Shown here: positions 33,659-42,742 of the stretch, one piece after another | Numbering within the stretch: position 1 is the first letter of the stretch | Layout: each line of letters starts with the position of its first letter | Assembly: GCA_902168185.1 (NCBI GenBank) | Contig: CABHOV010000035.1 | Span: forward strand, 1 to 64,000 | Source of the DNA: an uncultured Bacteroides sp. | Lineage (GTDB): Bacteria > Bacteroidota > Bacteroidia > Cytophagales > Cyclobacteriaceae | DNA: 64,000 bases | Reading direction: 5' to 3' | Notes under the pieces: generated by a model | Seen by the model: the letters and a program-made list of their open reading frames with translations, nothing else | Told to the model about the DNA's origin: nothing | The model's database searches: none | Program-made: the position numbers and the translations under genes

Positions 33659-36247
33659 TTAAAGCTTTATACCGATCAACGTAATGTCATCGCGTTGCTC
33701 GGCACCTTTCTGGTGTATAGCCAACGCTTCCTCAAAGGACTGCCTTTGTTCCTGCAAGCTTTGCTGATAAACTTCCACGATGAGCGCCCGCAGACGCTTC
33801 TTGTTAAACCTGACACGGTCAGGACTATTCTGATCTGTAAATCCGTCAGTTGTCAGATATAGTATATCTCCTTTTTGAAGATCGACTTCATGCTTGGAGA
33901 AATCACGCGATGATCCCGAATTTGCACCTCCGATAGATTTACGATCACCTTCAATTTCCAGTAACTGACCACTCGAAATAATATATAGTGTTTGCTTGGC
34001 TCCTGAAAATTTCAATCGTACCGATCCGTTGTCGTTATGTTCCAGTGTACATATACCAAGATCCATCCCATCATGGTTCTGACTTTCCTCCTGACTCAAT
34101 TTAAGGCGAACACCTTCATGTAGCTGGTTGAGGATCTGCGCAGGGTCCGTAAAGTTCTTTTCATTTACCAACTCACTTAGCGTATTGCTCCCGACAATCG
34201 ACATCAGGGCACCGGGCACTCCATGACCTGTACAGTCCACCACCGAAAGAATTTTAACATTACCTTTCTCTGCTGCCCAGTAAAAATCACCAGACACTAT
34301 ATCTTTCGGCAGATAGGTAATAAAATGTTCAGGGAAAATTTTCTTCATGAACGCGTCAGAAGGAAGTATAGAATGCTGAATGCGCTGTGCATACCGAATG
34401 CTATGCGTTATCTTTTGATGTTGCACTTCAAGCTGATCTTTCTGCTCACTCAACACTTCCTGGGTTGCACGAAGCTCTTCCATGTTTTGAACCAGTGCTT
34501 CATTCTTCTCTTGTATCTCGTGCTGCTGCCGTTGCAGTAACCGGTTTGCTTTACGTTTCTGTATCCAACTGATCGCGATGATGCCAAGCACCAAAGCAAA
34601 CAAACCGAAAATCCAGTAACTGTTTTTTAACTGCTCATCTTTTAGTTTCTTGTCTGCTTCGAGAAGCTGAATAGTTTTCTTTTGCTTTTCATCTTCCAAT
34701 GCTTTTCGCTTCAGCTTCTGGTCTTGAATCTCCTTTTCCTTTTCAAGCATGCCCAACTCGCGATTCCGTTTCTCGGCTTCGAGTTGTTGTTGAGCCAGCT
34801 CAAGTGCTTGCTCAGCATGTTCCTTTTCCAGTTCCTGATTTTTATACTCGATCGCTTTCAATTCCTGATCACGCTTTAGTATAGCAAGCTCTTTCTCCTT
34901 AAGCTTTATCTCGTTCTCCTGTAGTTTTAATTTACTCTCCTTGCGCTCAGACTCTACAACTTCACGTTCCTGCTCTGCCAGCAATGTTTTAATTTCTTCT
35001 TCATTCTTTTCAATCTCCAATTGCCGTTCCAGCATCTGTTGTTTCCGCGCTTTCGCTTCTTTCGACAGTTTATCCTTTAATGCTTTATGCTTTTCAAGAT
35101 ATGCCTGGGCCTTGGCAGCGTTGTTGTCTTTATCGTGGATGAGATGCAGAATCTGATAACTTGTTACTAGCACTTCTTCAGCGTTGTTTGCCTCCCCTAA
35201 TTTTATCGCGTCATTCACTGCTTTCAATGCGCGCGAAGTATTGCCACTCACATAGTAACTTGATGCTATATAATTGTCTGTGTTGGCAATTTCGATTTCG
35301 TTCTTTTGCCGTTCGCGAATCTTCAGTGCAACAGCATAGTGTTCCTTTGCGCGAGTATATAATTTCAGGTTCGTATAGGCTACACCTATATTAATATGTA
35401 GAATTGCTTTATCACCTTCACTTAGATTTTTAGGTTGGCGATTGACAAGTTCGATGACCTTGCTGAAGTAATCCATCGATGACTTCATGTCACCGGTACG
35501 TTTATAGATAAACCCTATATTATTGTAGGTTGTTGATAAGCCGCCTACATCGTTACTCTTTTCATAGATAGATGCAAGCTCCGTGTTATACTTTTGCGCC
35601 AGCCTGTACTGCTTGGTCTGTTCGCAAAGTGAAGAAAGCTCTTTATAGGTCGCTATAGTCTTATCTCTGTTCGCCTGTTGGTTATAGACAGACAAAAGCC
35701 GGGTTTTATATTGAATCGTTTGCTGATAATCTTCAACCTGTTCATAGGAGTATGCAATGTTTTCAAGAAGAATCGCATTCAACTTCAGATCATAATTACC
35801 TGCCTCTACTTTTTTCAAAGCCAAGTCGAAATATTTTATGGCCTGTACATGAGCATTTTGCTGCTGATACAAGGTTCCAATGGAAGTATATATATTAATT
35901 ACCGAACGATCCTGCTTCAGGATATCAAATGCTTTGAGCGATGACAGATAGCATTTCAGAGCTTCGGTATATTCTTTCTTCTCAGTGTGGGCATCGCCCA
36001 GAAGTTGATAACTACGGGCTTCACCTGCCAGGTATGAATTCTTTTTGGATGCGGCAAGGCCTTCTTTGGCGATGGAAATCGACTTATCGGTTTCGTGCTC
36101 CTTTAACAATGCTGTGGCCTGCGAGATCAGCGTATTCACTTTCACAGAATCCTGTGACTGATGCTCCTGCGCATACGTTATCGTGCTCGTTGCAATGCAT
36201 GACACCAGCAAATAAAAAGCAACCCATCGTTTCGTTCCTTGAATCAT
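33659..36247 (-). CDS. Periplasmic-TPR, membrane-anchored PP2C/SpoIIE-type phosphatase (SiaA-like role)
   Basis: About 862 residues from the ATG at 36247, which gives a good signal peptide (MIQGTKRWVAFYLLVSCIAT). An upstream ATG at 36265 is possible. About ten TPR repeats span 40-380 (e.g. ALKCYLSSLKAFD, STTYNNIGFIYKRTGDM). A long glutamate/lysine-rich coiled coil (about 390-550) leads to one membrane segment (SYWIFGLFALVLGIIAISW). A second coiled coil and a C-terminal PP2C/SpoIIE domain follow, with SGDFYWA, VDCTGHGVPGALMS and TDGFTDQ. TPRs should be periplasmic and the phosphatase cytoplasmic. It is next to SiaB and SiaC homologues and probably dephosphorylates SiaC. In Pseudomonas SiaA the sensor part is different. 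Confidence 0.88.
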   Translation of the reverse strand: MIQGTKRWVAFYLLVSCIATSTITYAQEHQSQDSVKVNTLISQATALLKEHETDKSISIAKEGLAASKKNSYLAGEARSYQLLGDAHTEKKEYTEALKCYLSSLKAFDILKQDRSVINIYTSIGTLYQQQNAHVQAIKYFDLALKKVEAGNYDLKLNAILLENIAYSYEQVEDYQQTIQYKTRLLSVYNQQANRDKTIATYKELSSLCEQTKQYRLAQKYNTELASIYEKSNDVGGLSTTYNNIGFIYKRTGDMKSSMDYFSKVIELVNRQPKNLSEGDKAILHINIGVAYTNLKLYTRAKEHYAVALKIRERQKNEIEIANTDNYIASSYYVSGNTSRALKAVNDAIKLGEANNAEEVLVTSYQILHLIHDKDNNAAKAQAYLEKHKALKDKLSKEAKARKQQMLERQLEIEKNEEEIKTLLAEQEREVVESERKESKLKLQENEIKLKEKELAILKRDQELKAIEYKNQELEKEHAEQALELAQQQLEAEKRNRELGMLEKEKEIQDQKLKRKALEDEKQKKTIQLLEADKKLKDEQLKNSYWIFGLFALVLGIIAISWIQKRKANRLLQRQQHEIQEKNEALVQNMEELRATQEVLSEQKDQLEVQHQKITHSIRYAQRIQHSILPSDAFMKKIFPEHFITYLPKDIVSGDFYWAAEKGNVKILSVVDCTGHGVPGALMSIVGSNTLSELVNEKNFTDPAQILNQLHEGVRLKLSQEESQNHDGMDLGICTLEHNDNGSVRLKFSGAKQTLYIISSGQLLEIEGDRKSIGGANSGSSRDFSKHEVDLQKGDILYLTTDGFTDQNSPDRVRFNKKRLRALIVEVYQQSLQEQRQSFEEALAIHQKGAEQRDDITLIGIKL

Positions 36248-36265
36248 GGTATCAAAATCTATCAT

Positions 36266-38359
36266 TTAAAAATTCAGGTTAACGCCTACGAGGTACATGG
36301 CCGGCACATCGTCCGAAAATATATACTCTTTACTCTGGTCGTCCAGGAAATTCCGTGCATTGATATATACTGTACTCTCTTGCCAGAATTTGTAAGATAC
36401 TTTCAGGTTTGGTATAACTTTAGAAGGCAGAACAACTTCGCCTCGTGTTGTTTTCATAGCGTACGAATCGTACAGGTATACACTTGCACCAACGGTGAGC
36501 TTCTCAAGTAACGTCCGGAAAGTTCCGGTAATACCACCAAAGTACTTTGGTGTATAGTTATTATGATTTACCGTTGTATCACTCTTAAAGTTGGTATGCT
36601 GCAGCGTAGCAAAAGCGCGGAGTTTAAATTTACTCGAGAAGTTAGCCGTTACACTGGGCGTAATTCCATTCCGTTTTAATGCTGTTGTTGCGTTCACCCG
36701 CTCATATGTATTTGAACCGGTTGAGTCAGTTGAAGAAAGTCCCTGTGTAAGATTCGTTGTGCGGGTCATGAAGTAATCTATACTCACCAGTATCTTGTCA
36801 GTGGCCTGAACGCGGGTACCCACCTCTATATTTCGGACGGATGAACCTGTAAGTGCAGGATTGATTACCCTTTGTGTGGAAACTCCCTGCACCGTGGTAC
36901 TGATGCTCTCGTCAAATATATCCCTGGCAAAGTTACCGGTACCTCCTTTGGCATATGCCGCGCGAAGCAAGACCCGCTCAATTGGATAGTAAGCCACTGC
37001 ACCCTGATAACTCAACAGTGATTGATCGTTATAGCTGAAAAAATCTTTGCGAACACCACCATCTACTACAAGCTTGTCTTCCAGGAAAGATGCACCACCC
37101 TTCACAAAGAAACCATAGTTTGAAAGTTTTCTATTACCATGAATAATATCTGGATATACTGCATCGGTTGAATGATACCCTTCATCGTTAAATCCTGTTT
37201 CTTGATAACTGGCTCCCGGCATAATCCGGAAGTTTTTGATATTGATGGTATAGTATATCCTGCTATTCAATTTATGAATATCGAACTGGTAGCCCGGATA
37301 TCCGGTAGCCAGGTTTTGATCACCAAATGTATAGGAAGCCTGCACATTCAGTTTATGAATTCTTGCATTAAAATTCGCAAAGTTTGTTACAGAGGTTCTG
37401 CGGCTTAATGCAAATTCCTCAAAGCCTCCATATATAGTCTGCGCTTCCGAATTTTGGTTTGCCAATGCCGCGGTCACTTCTACATTTTCATTTGGAACAA
37501 AACGAAGAAAGGCATTGACCGCGTAATCTTGTCGTGCAAGACTTCCATAGAGATTGGTTTTATCTGCGGTCGACCGATAGAAAAGTAGCGAATCACTCTG
37601 AACATACCTTTGTACATCAAAAACATAAAGTTCATCTTGAAAGCGTCTCGTGCTATTGTAATTGCCCGAGAGTCTTACAAAGAATTTGTCTCGTATGCCA
37701 AGGCCCACAGATGCATTACTAAAGGTTGTCTTGGCGGCATTCGGAGCAAAACTTCGTTGCGCAGAACCTTGTACGCTAATCTTATTGCTCTCCGGAGTCC
37801 TGGTGATGATGTTGATTACACCACTCGCAGCATCGCGTCCGAAAAATACATTTGCCGGGCTTCGTATAATTTCAATTCTTTCAACATCGTTCAGACTTAC
37901 CGGCAAAGTCTCCCATAACACGCCTGCGTCAAAGTTATTATTAACCGGCATGTTATCGATCATTACCAATACCATTTTGCTTCTTGCATCGCTTAGGTTA
38001 CCGGCTGTTGGTAATGCTTCTGTACCTTGTATATATACTTCATACAAACCATTAACAGTTTGCTGCACGAATAATCCGGGGGCTAAACGAAGCGCTTCTG
38101 GTATAGTTAACGCTCCTGCATTTTCAATTTCCTCGCGTGTAAGAACGGTAGCGGTATACGGAGTTCTATTAACATCCTCCTGCTTACCGGAAGCGCCCTG
38201 AATGTTGACGGTAGCATCGCCTTCAAACTTTAAATTAAGTATATCCTGGTCAACGGTGAATTTGTATGGATCCCCCGATGTAGTATTGTCTTCAGTGGTC
38301 TGCGCCAACAGTGACCCCGAGAATAACATAAAACACAATGCGAAATATTTATACTGCAT
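36266..38359 (-). CDS. TonB-dependent outer-membrane receptor (non-SusC)
   Basis: About 697 residues from the ATG at 38359, which gives the signal peptide MQYKYFALCFMLFSGSLLAQ. An upstream ATG at 38398 would overlap the previous gene. A plug domain spans about 55-190 (TVLTREEIENAGALTIPEALRLAPG and ASGVINIITR), followed by a barrel ending MYLVGVNLNF. It has no carboxypeptidase-regulatory domain and no SusD partner. It lies 13 bp after the FN3 lipoprotein gene and 18 bp before the PP2C gene in one operon. The ligand is unknown. Confidence 0.92.
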   Translation of the reverse strand: MQYKYFALCFMLFSGSLLAQTTEDNTTSGDPYKFTVDQDILNLKFEGDATVNIQGASGKQEDVNRTPYTATVLTREEIENAGALTIPEALRLAPGLFVQQTVNGLYEVYIQGTEALPTAGNLSDARSKMVLVMIDNMPVNNNFDAGVLWETLPVSLNDVERIEIIRSPANVFFGRDAASGVINIITRTPESNKISVQGSAQRSFAPNAAKTTFSNASVGLGIRDKFFVRLSGNYNSTRRFQDELYVFDVQRYVQSDSLLFYRSTADKTNLYGSLARQDYAVNAFLRFVPNENVEVTAALANQNSEAQTIYGGFEEFALSRRTSVTNFANFNARIHKLNVQASYTFGDQNLATGYPGYQFDIHKLNSRIYYTINIKNFRIMPGASYQETGFNDEGYHSTDAVYPDIIHGNRKLSNYGFFVKGGASFLEDKLVVDGGVRKDFFSYNDQSLLSYQGAVAYYPIERVLLRAAYAKGGTGNFARDIFDESISTTVQGVSTQRVINPALTGSSVRNIEVGTRVQATDKILVSIDYFMTRTTNLTQGLSSTDSTGSNTYERVNATTALKRNGITPSVTANFSSKFKLRAFATLQHTNFKSDTTVNHNNYTPKYFGGITGTFRTLLEKLTVGASVYLYDSYAMKTTRGEVVLPSKVIPNLKVSYKFWQESTVYINARNFLDDQSKEYIFSDDVPAMYLVGVNLNF

Positions 38360-38372
38360 GGCTTTTTTACTG

Positions 38373-39716
38373 TTAAAAATCACAGCCTGTAAATTCATAG
38401 GTCAAGCTATAAAACCCTTTGCGGGCTAGGGCAACATCGCAATCGTTGAGGTCATAGATAAATACCTCTTCTTCGTCATAGTCCGCCTGAAAATTTCCTT
38501 TCGCATAGATTGGATTGTTGATACGAGAATAAGGAGACAAATCAAATCCCGAGAAAAAATCCCAGATAAAGGGACGCAATGCTTCTTGTATAAGCATCTT
38601 TGGGTTGAAGTGTTCATCGTATCTGAATTCCCCTTTTTGTGTACCGTTTTTGTCAAGAATTTTCAGCACATTACCAGCTTCGTCAACTTCATAATCCTGA
38701 TACACATTGAGAGAAGTTCTTGACTCGTTCTTATAATTTCGGAAGCCAACAATTTGCTGAAGCTCATTATATATATAGTCTTTTACAGCAATTTGTACGT
38801 CATCATAATCATATACATAAACAGATGCAAGATTGCCGTTGCTGTTGTAAGTCAGAGCATGCTTCTCATACATCTCCTCATTTATAAAAAGCGACACCGT
38901 GTCAGCAAGCCCGTTATCTGCATACCCAACGTTGTAGTCATACTGATCACCATAGTACATTATGTCTATAGTTGATAACCGTCCTGCATTTTCATATAAA
39001 AATGTAATAATGAAATCGGACGAGTATGTAATTTTTGAAAGCTTGCATTGCTCTGAGACGCAAGGCTTCACCGCTATAATGTTTGAGTAGCCCGATGTTT
39101 TCTCAAGGCGTTTTGACTTAACTCTATAGTAGTACGATTTCGTATAGTCAAGTCCTTTGACTTCAAGGGAAAGGCCTACAACCTCTAAAGCATTGTATCC
39201 TGGTAGTATAGTGTTAAAATTGGGATCGGTTGCAACTTCTATCAGATAACTGGCAGCTTCCTCAATGGCGGTCCAGTTTGCAGTAAAATTAAAAACTTGT
39301 GTAGCGGTTGGCGGATTCGCCACCGGTGAATTGAGTGCCGCTGTTGTCACGGCAATAACATTTGAGTTGTCAGAGAACGTATGCTCCTTCTGACCTCTTA
39401 CCCGATAGTGGTATGTCACTTCAGCAGCAAGGCCTGTAACCTCCAGAGCGTTGCCTTCTATTTCTCTGGATTGATATCCCGTAACATAACTTGAAAATAA
39501 CGGATCAATGGATACATCTACTATATATACAGAGCTTCCTAACACAGGTTTCCAATTCGCAACAAAGCTAGTCGATTGAATGTCCGATGCTTCAAGCGCT
39601 ACTGGTATAGGCTTGATAAAGTCAGTCTCGGGTACGCTGCAGCCTATAGCAAAAAAAATAATGATTGCTATATATGAGCCTTTCCAGTGTTTAAAATAAA
39701 AGTAAATATTCTTCAT
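38373..39716 (-). CDS. FN3-domain surface lipoprotein with YD-like C-terminus
   Basis: 447 residues. The lipoprotein signal ends at C26 (FFAIGC then SVPETD). Two fibronectin type III domains occupy about 35-130 and 130-220 (ATSFVANW-like starts and YHYRVRG / YYYRVKS strands). The C-terminal half has tyrosine- and asparagine-rich repeats such as LTYNSNGNLASVYVYDYDD and YEVDEAGNVLKI, resembling YD/RHS-type strands. No enzyme motif was seen. It is the first gene of the TonB receptor-PP2C-SiaB-SiaC operon, so it may act as a surface partner of that receptor. Confidence 0.75.
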   Translation of the reverse strand: MKNIYFYFKHWKGSYIAIIIFFAIGCSVPETDFIKPIPVALEASDIQSTSFVANWKPVLGSSVYIVDVSIDPLFSSYVTGYQSREIEGNALEVTGLAAEVTYHYRVRGQKEHTFSDNSNVIAVTTAALNSPVANPPTATQVFNFTANWTAIEEAASYLIEVATDPNFNTILPGYNALEVVGLSLEVKGLDYTKSYYYRVKSKRLEKTSGYSNIIAVKPCVSEQCKLSKITYSSDFIITFLYENAGRLSTIDIMYYGDQYDYNVGYADNGLADTVSLFINEEMYEKHALTYNSNGNLASVYVYDYDDVQIAVKDYIYNELQQIVGFRNYKNESRTSLNVYQDYEVDEAGNVLKILDKNGTQKGEFRYDEHFNPKMLIQEALRPFIWDFFSGFDLSPYSRINNPIYAKGNFQADYDEEEVFIYDLNDCDVALARKGFYSLTYEFTGCDF

Positions 39717-39948
39717 GTGTATTTACGGGAGCATCTATACTTGCATTCGCCTCCTCACCTTTCTGATCTATACTACTAATTGCAGTATATCTCAGTAGCA
39801 ATTGAAGCAGAATTATCGAGGTCACAAAAGTACATTCAATTTGAGTAACGGATTTTTAAAAGATTACAGAGAGACACCTCCGTAAGATTACGGAGCATGG
39901 CTTCGGTAGCTGTTGTGCTGCTATAGGATTGTCATTAACATTGTATAT

Positions 39949-40617
39949 ATGAGCCCTGAAGAATACCCCTACCGCAATAAAATTCTTAAAAATATACATG
40001 GTGAACGATGGCGTGATATACCGGGTTTTGAAGGATTATATAAAGCTTCTAACCTTGGACGCGTAAAGTCTATCGACAGAACTATACCCCATCCAAGGTT
40101 GAAGGAACAATTTGTTGCAGGGAGAATACTGAGTCAGTCTATCGCGAAGAACAAAAATATAAAAACCGGTGAGCCTATGGTCGATCTCCGCGTTTCACTC
40201 TCACGCGAGGGTCGTCAATACTATTTTAACACCCGGAGGATAATTTATAGCACGTTTGTAAAAAATATTGACTACGAAAAAGACGGGTTGTATGTGATCA
40301 ATAAAGATGGGGATGGCTATAACAATGCTGTGAAGAATCTAAAGCTCGTCACGAAAAGTGAAAAGAGTCAACGGGTATTTAAACGTGAGCGCGCTGATTC
40401 GTACTTAAAAATTGCTGACCGCTCTGACTGGAAAAATTATGGCGGCTATAGCAGACGTAAACCAGTAAAACAATATTCAGCAAAAGGTAAATTGTTGGCT
40501 CGATACGAGAGTATCCGCGAAGCAGCACAAATAACAGGATGTGGCGAGAAGGAAATCATACTGGTAGCGCGCGGTATACATCATCACACAAAAGGATTCA
40601 AGTGGAAGTACGCTTGA
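39949..40617 (+). CDS. NUMOD4/NUMOD1 protein with degenerate HNH-like core
   Basis: 222 residues from the ATG at 39949. A TTG-started extension upstream is less likely. The N-terminus has the NUMOD4 motif WRDIPGFEGLYKASNLGRVKS. The middle segment VINKDGDGYNNAVKNLKLVT aligns with the HNH core of free-standing homing endonucleases (usually NHIDGNxxNN), but the expected histidine is replaced. The C-terminus is a NUMOD1-like DNA-binding helix (VKQYSAKGKLLARYESIREAAQITG and GFKWKYA). No intron or phage genes are nearby. It may be an inactive homing endonuclease or a repurposed DNA-binding protein. Confidence 0.78.
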   Translation: MSPEEYPYRNKILKNIHGERWRDIPGFEGLYKASNLGRVKSIDRTIPHPRLKEQFVAGRILSQSIAKNKNIKTGEPMVDLRVSLSREGRQYYFNTRRIIYSTFVKNIDYEKDGLYVINKDGDGYNNAVKNLKLVTKSEKSQRVFKRERADSYLKIADRSDWKNYGGYSRRKPVKQYSAKGKLLARYESIREAAQITGCGEKEIILVARGIHHHTKGFKWKYA

Positions 40618-40636
40618 CTATACCTTTCATGATACT

Positions 40637-41644
40637 CTATAGTGAATTAGCTTTGATCACGGTCTCACGGATCACGTCATCAAGTTTGTGAGCAGTTTCT
40701 TCCAGCATGGAAACGATCTTCCGGTTGTCTTCAGTAAGCGAAGATTTCTCAAGTATATTAATTAAGCCAAGAATGGTAGCAACAGGTTGCCGGGTTTGAT
40801 GTGATTGAATCCACGAAATTTCCTGCAACACTTCTGTTTGCATTTCTATTTGCAGTTCGTAATGTTTTCGGTCGGTTATATCCACACTTCGAAGCGCCAC
40901 ACCAATAAGAACACCACGGTCGTATACAGGTGTATATTCTGAACGAAGCCAGGATGAAGTCATGTTGGGATAGAATATCTCACGCTCTTCTACAACGGTA
41001 CGGCTGCTGGCTATGGCTTTCGTAAAATTCTCTTCAAAGCTACGCAAGTCCATCTCATCAACATCCGATTTATACTCCAGGATGCTATCGCCCAACATCA
41101 TCTCTCTGCCGTACAACTCTCTGCTTCCCTCTTGTGCTCGCTTATTAAAAAAAATAATCCGATACTCCGGGTCAACCAATAAAATATAGGATTGCGTGCT
41201 ATCAAATATAGCTTGCAGAATATGTCTCGAAGTTTCAAGTTGGGCATGTATAGCCTTTATCTCCTTTACTTGCTCTGCTACTTCTTTTTCCAGTTCTCTT
41301 CTTTTCGTCTTCACAAATTCCAGGAGATCGTTTTTAAATATAAGCCCTTCAAATCGCCCACCATTATATACAGGAAGCACTTCGGATTGCTCTGACTGCA
41401 TGATCTGCAACGCCTCGTCTACTGTGCCGGGCAACGACAGTACTGGTTTTGTAGTGATGCAATCTATCACGAGGTTATGCGGGTGTTGTATTATATCCAG
41501 CGGAGTTAGAATACCGATGTGATTTTGGTCTTCGTCTTGAACGACAAGGGCTGTTTGCTGAATCAAATTATCTTTGATAGCGCGTATACCCTCATGCGCT
41601 TGTATTGTTTGGAAATCACGTCTGATAAAAAAAGATATATTCAT
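40637..41644 (-). CDS. CBS-PAS signalling protein ending in a DHp domain without ATPase
   Basis: 335 residues, cytoplasmic. Two CBS domains (about 5-110), a coiled linker, a PAS domain (about 145-265) and a C-terminal helical hairpin WIQSHQTRQPVATILGLI follow in order. H282 sits at the position of the phospho-histidine of HisKA kinases. The protein stops 53 residues later, so there is no HATPase domain. The residue after the histidine is Q instead of the usual acidic residue or N. It resembles the tail of the protein at 58333-60147. It may act as a phosphotransfer or dimerisation partner, not as a self-phosphorylating kinase. Confidence 0.8.
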   Translation of the reverse strand: MNISFFIRRDFQTIQAHEGIRAIKDNLIQQTALVVQDEDQNHIGILTPLDIIQHPHNLVIDCITTKPVLSLPGTVDEALQIMQSEQSEVLPVYNGGRFEGLIFKNDLLEFVKTKRRELEKEVAEQVKEIKAIHAQLETSRHILQAIFDSTQSYILLVDPEYRIIFFNKRAQEGSRELYGREMMLGDSILEYKSDVDEMDLRSFEENFTKAIASSRTVVEEREIFYPNMTSSWLRSEYTPVYDRGVLIGVALRSVDITDRKHYELQIEMQTEVLQEISWIQSHQTRQPVATILGLINILEKSSLTEDNRKIVSMLEETAHKLDDVIRETVIKANSL

Positions 41645-42181
41645 CAGAGTTCACGTTCAATGTTGCTATACAAAACGGATATTCTGAAGTCTACCTGGAA
41701 GGGTGGCAATTTTATTGCCTCAAATGAAAGATTGACAGAGTATTGAAGACCTTTGCCCGTATTCATTACCTTAAAGCGTATAGACCAAGCGTCAAATATA
41801 CACCTATAAAAAGGAATCTAATAGCACGTTTCTCATTTGAGGCGGCTCATGATTGCCCGGTAGTAGGCTATTCTATTGAGATATAGTATAGACGTGTAAG
41901 CTGATTAACGTTTACCGTGGCCGTGTGATACGAGAATCTATTTGCAACATCTTGCAAGTCAGTATAGTTAATTTTTGATGTGTCCGAAATATTTTTGCAA
42001 CTCAATATATGAAATGATGAATATGTTGCCACACTCATTGGATGTAGAGTATGCAGTTTTTTTCTGAAAGTATATTGAAATATTTATTGCCGATTTCTTC
42101 GGCATCGTTAGCGGTATACAACACTGAAGTGATAGAGTTTTGAGAATCACTACTCCCATTCACTAACGCTAGAATGTTTAT
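41645..42181. other. 537-bp intergenic region
   Basis: This region is upstream of the leftward CBS-PAS gene and downstream of the leftward HxlR gene. I see no convincing gene. It must contain the CBS-PAS promoter, but no clear -33/-7 pair was identified. Confidence 0.5.
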
Positions 42182-42586
42182 TTACGCGAACTGCTTTTTT
42201 GCACTAAACTTTTTACGGGACTTTGTAATTGCATCATAGTTTTTTAATGCCCATTGTGTCAGTCCATTGATGTGTGGTAAAAGACTTTTACCAAGCTCGG
42301 TTAATTCATATTCTACCCGGGGCGGAATCTGAGGATAATGTTTTCGATGAACCATTCCGTCTGCCTCCAATGTACGTAACGTGACGGTGAGCATTTTTTG
42401 AGATATATCTCCTATCGTTTGTGCCAGTTCATTAAAACGCATAGGTCCTTTGTGTTCACCCAACAAAAGTATTACCAACATAGACCACTTGTCATTGAAG
42501 CGGTCTAATACGTTTCGTATCGGACAAGCTTTGGAAAATTCATAATCCTCTAACTTTTTTTTCATACGCAACGTATTGATTTCCAA
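42182..42586 (-). CDS. HxlR-family transcriptional regulator
   Basis: 134 residues (127 if the ATG at 42565 is used). A winged HTH of HxlR type is clear: CPIRNVLDRFNDKWSMLVILLL, then MRFNELAQTIGDISQKMLTVTLRTLEADGMVHR and the wing PPRVEYELTELG. The N-terminal cysteine in ACPIRNV matches the redox-sensing cysteine of YodB/HypR/QorR-type repressors. It is divergent from an NmrA-type quinone reductase gene, the usual regulator-target pair for quinone or electrophile stress. Confidence 0.92.
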   Translation of the reverse strand: MEINTLRMKKKLEDYEFSKACPIRNVLDRFNDKWSMLVILLLGEHKGPMRFNELAQTIGDISQKMLTVTLRTLEADGMVHRKHYPQIPPRVEYELTELGKSLLPHINGLTQWALKNYDAITKSRKKFSAKKQFA

Positions 42587-42589
42587 CTA

Positions 42590-42679
42590 TAGTTACTTAA
42601 AGGTAAGTCAGTATTACTGCAGTGCCTTATTGCACATCCATTAAGTATCCATTTACCTTTGAGTATCCAAAAGTAACTA
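42590..42679. promoter_or_regulatory. Inverted repeats between HxlR and NmrA genes
   Basis: TAGTTACTT (42590-42598) and AAGTAACTA (42671-42679) are perfect 9-bp inverted copies, each close to one of the divergent start codons. GTATCC also appears twice at about 42645 and 42663. These may be HxlR operators for the regulator's own gene and for the reductase. Confidence 0.4.
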
Positions 42680-42742
42680 AATACCCTTACGATTGCAACT
42701 ACCCCACAATGCAGGGGATTAACGATATATAAAACCTACGCA

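Noticed and set aside
39949-40617. Prophage or group I intron suggested by the NUMOD4/HNH gene
   Set aside because: No phage, intron or integrase genes are nearby and neighbouring genes are intact.
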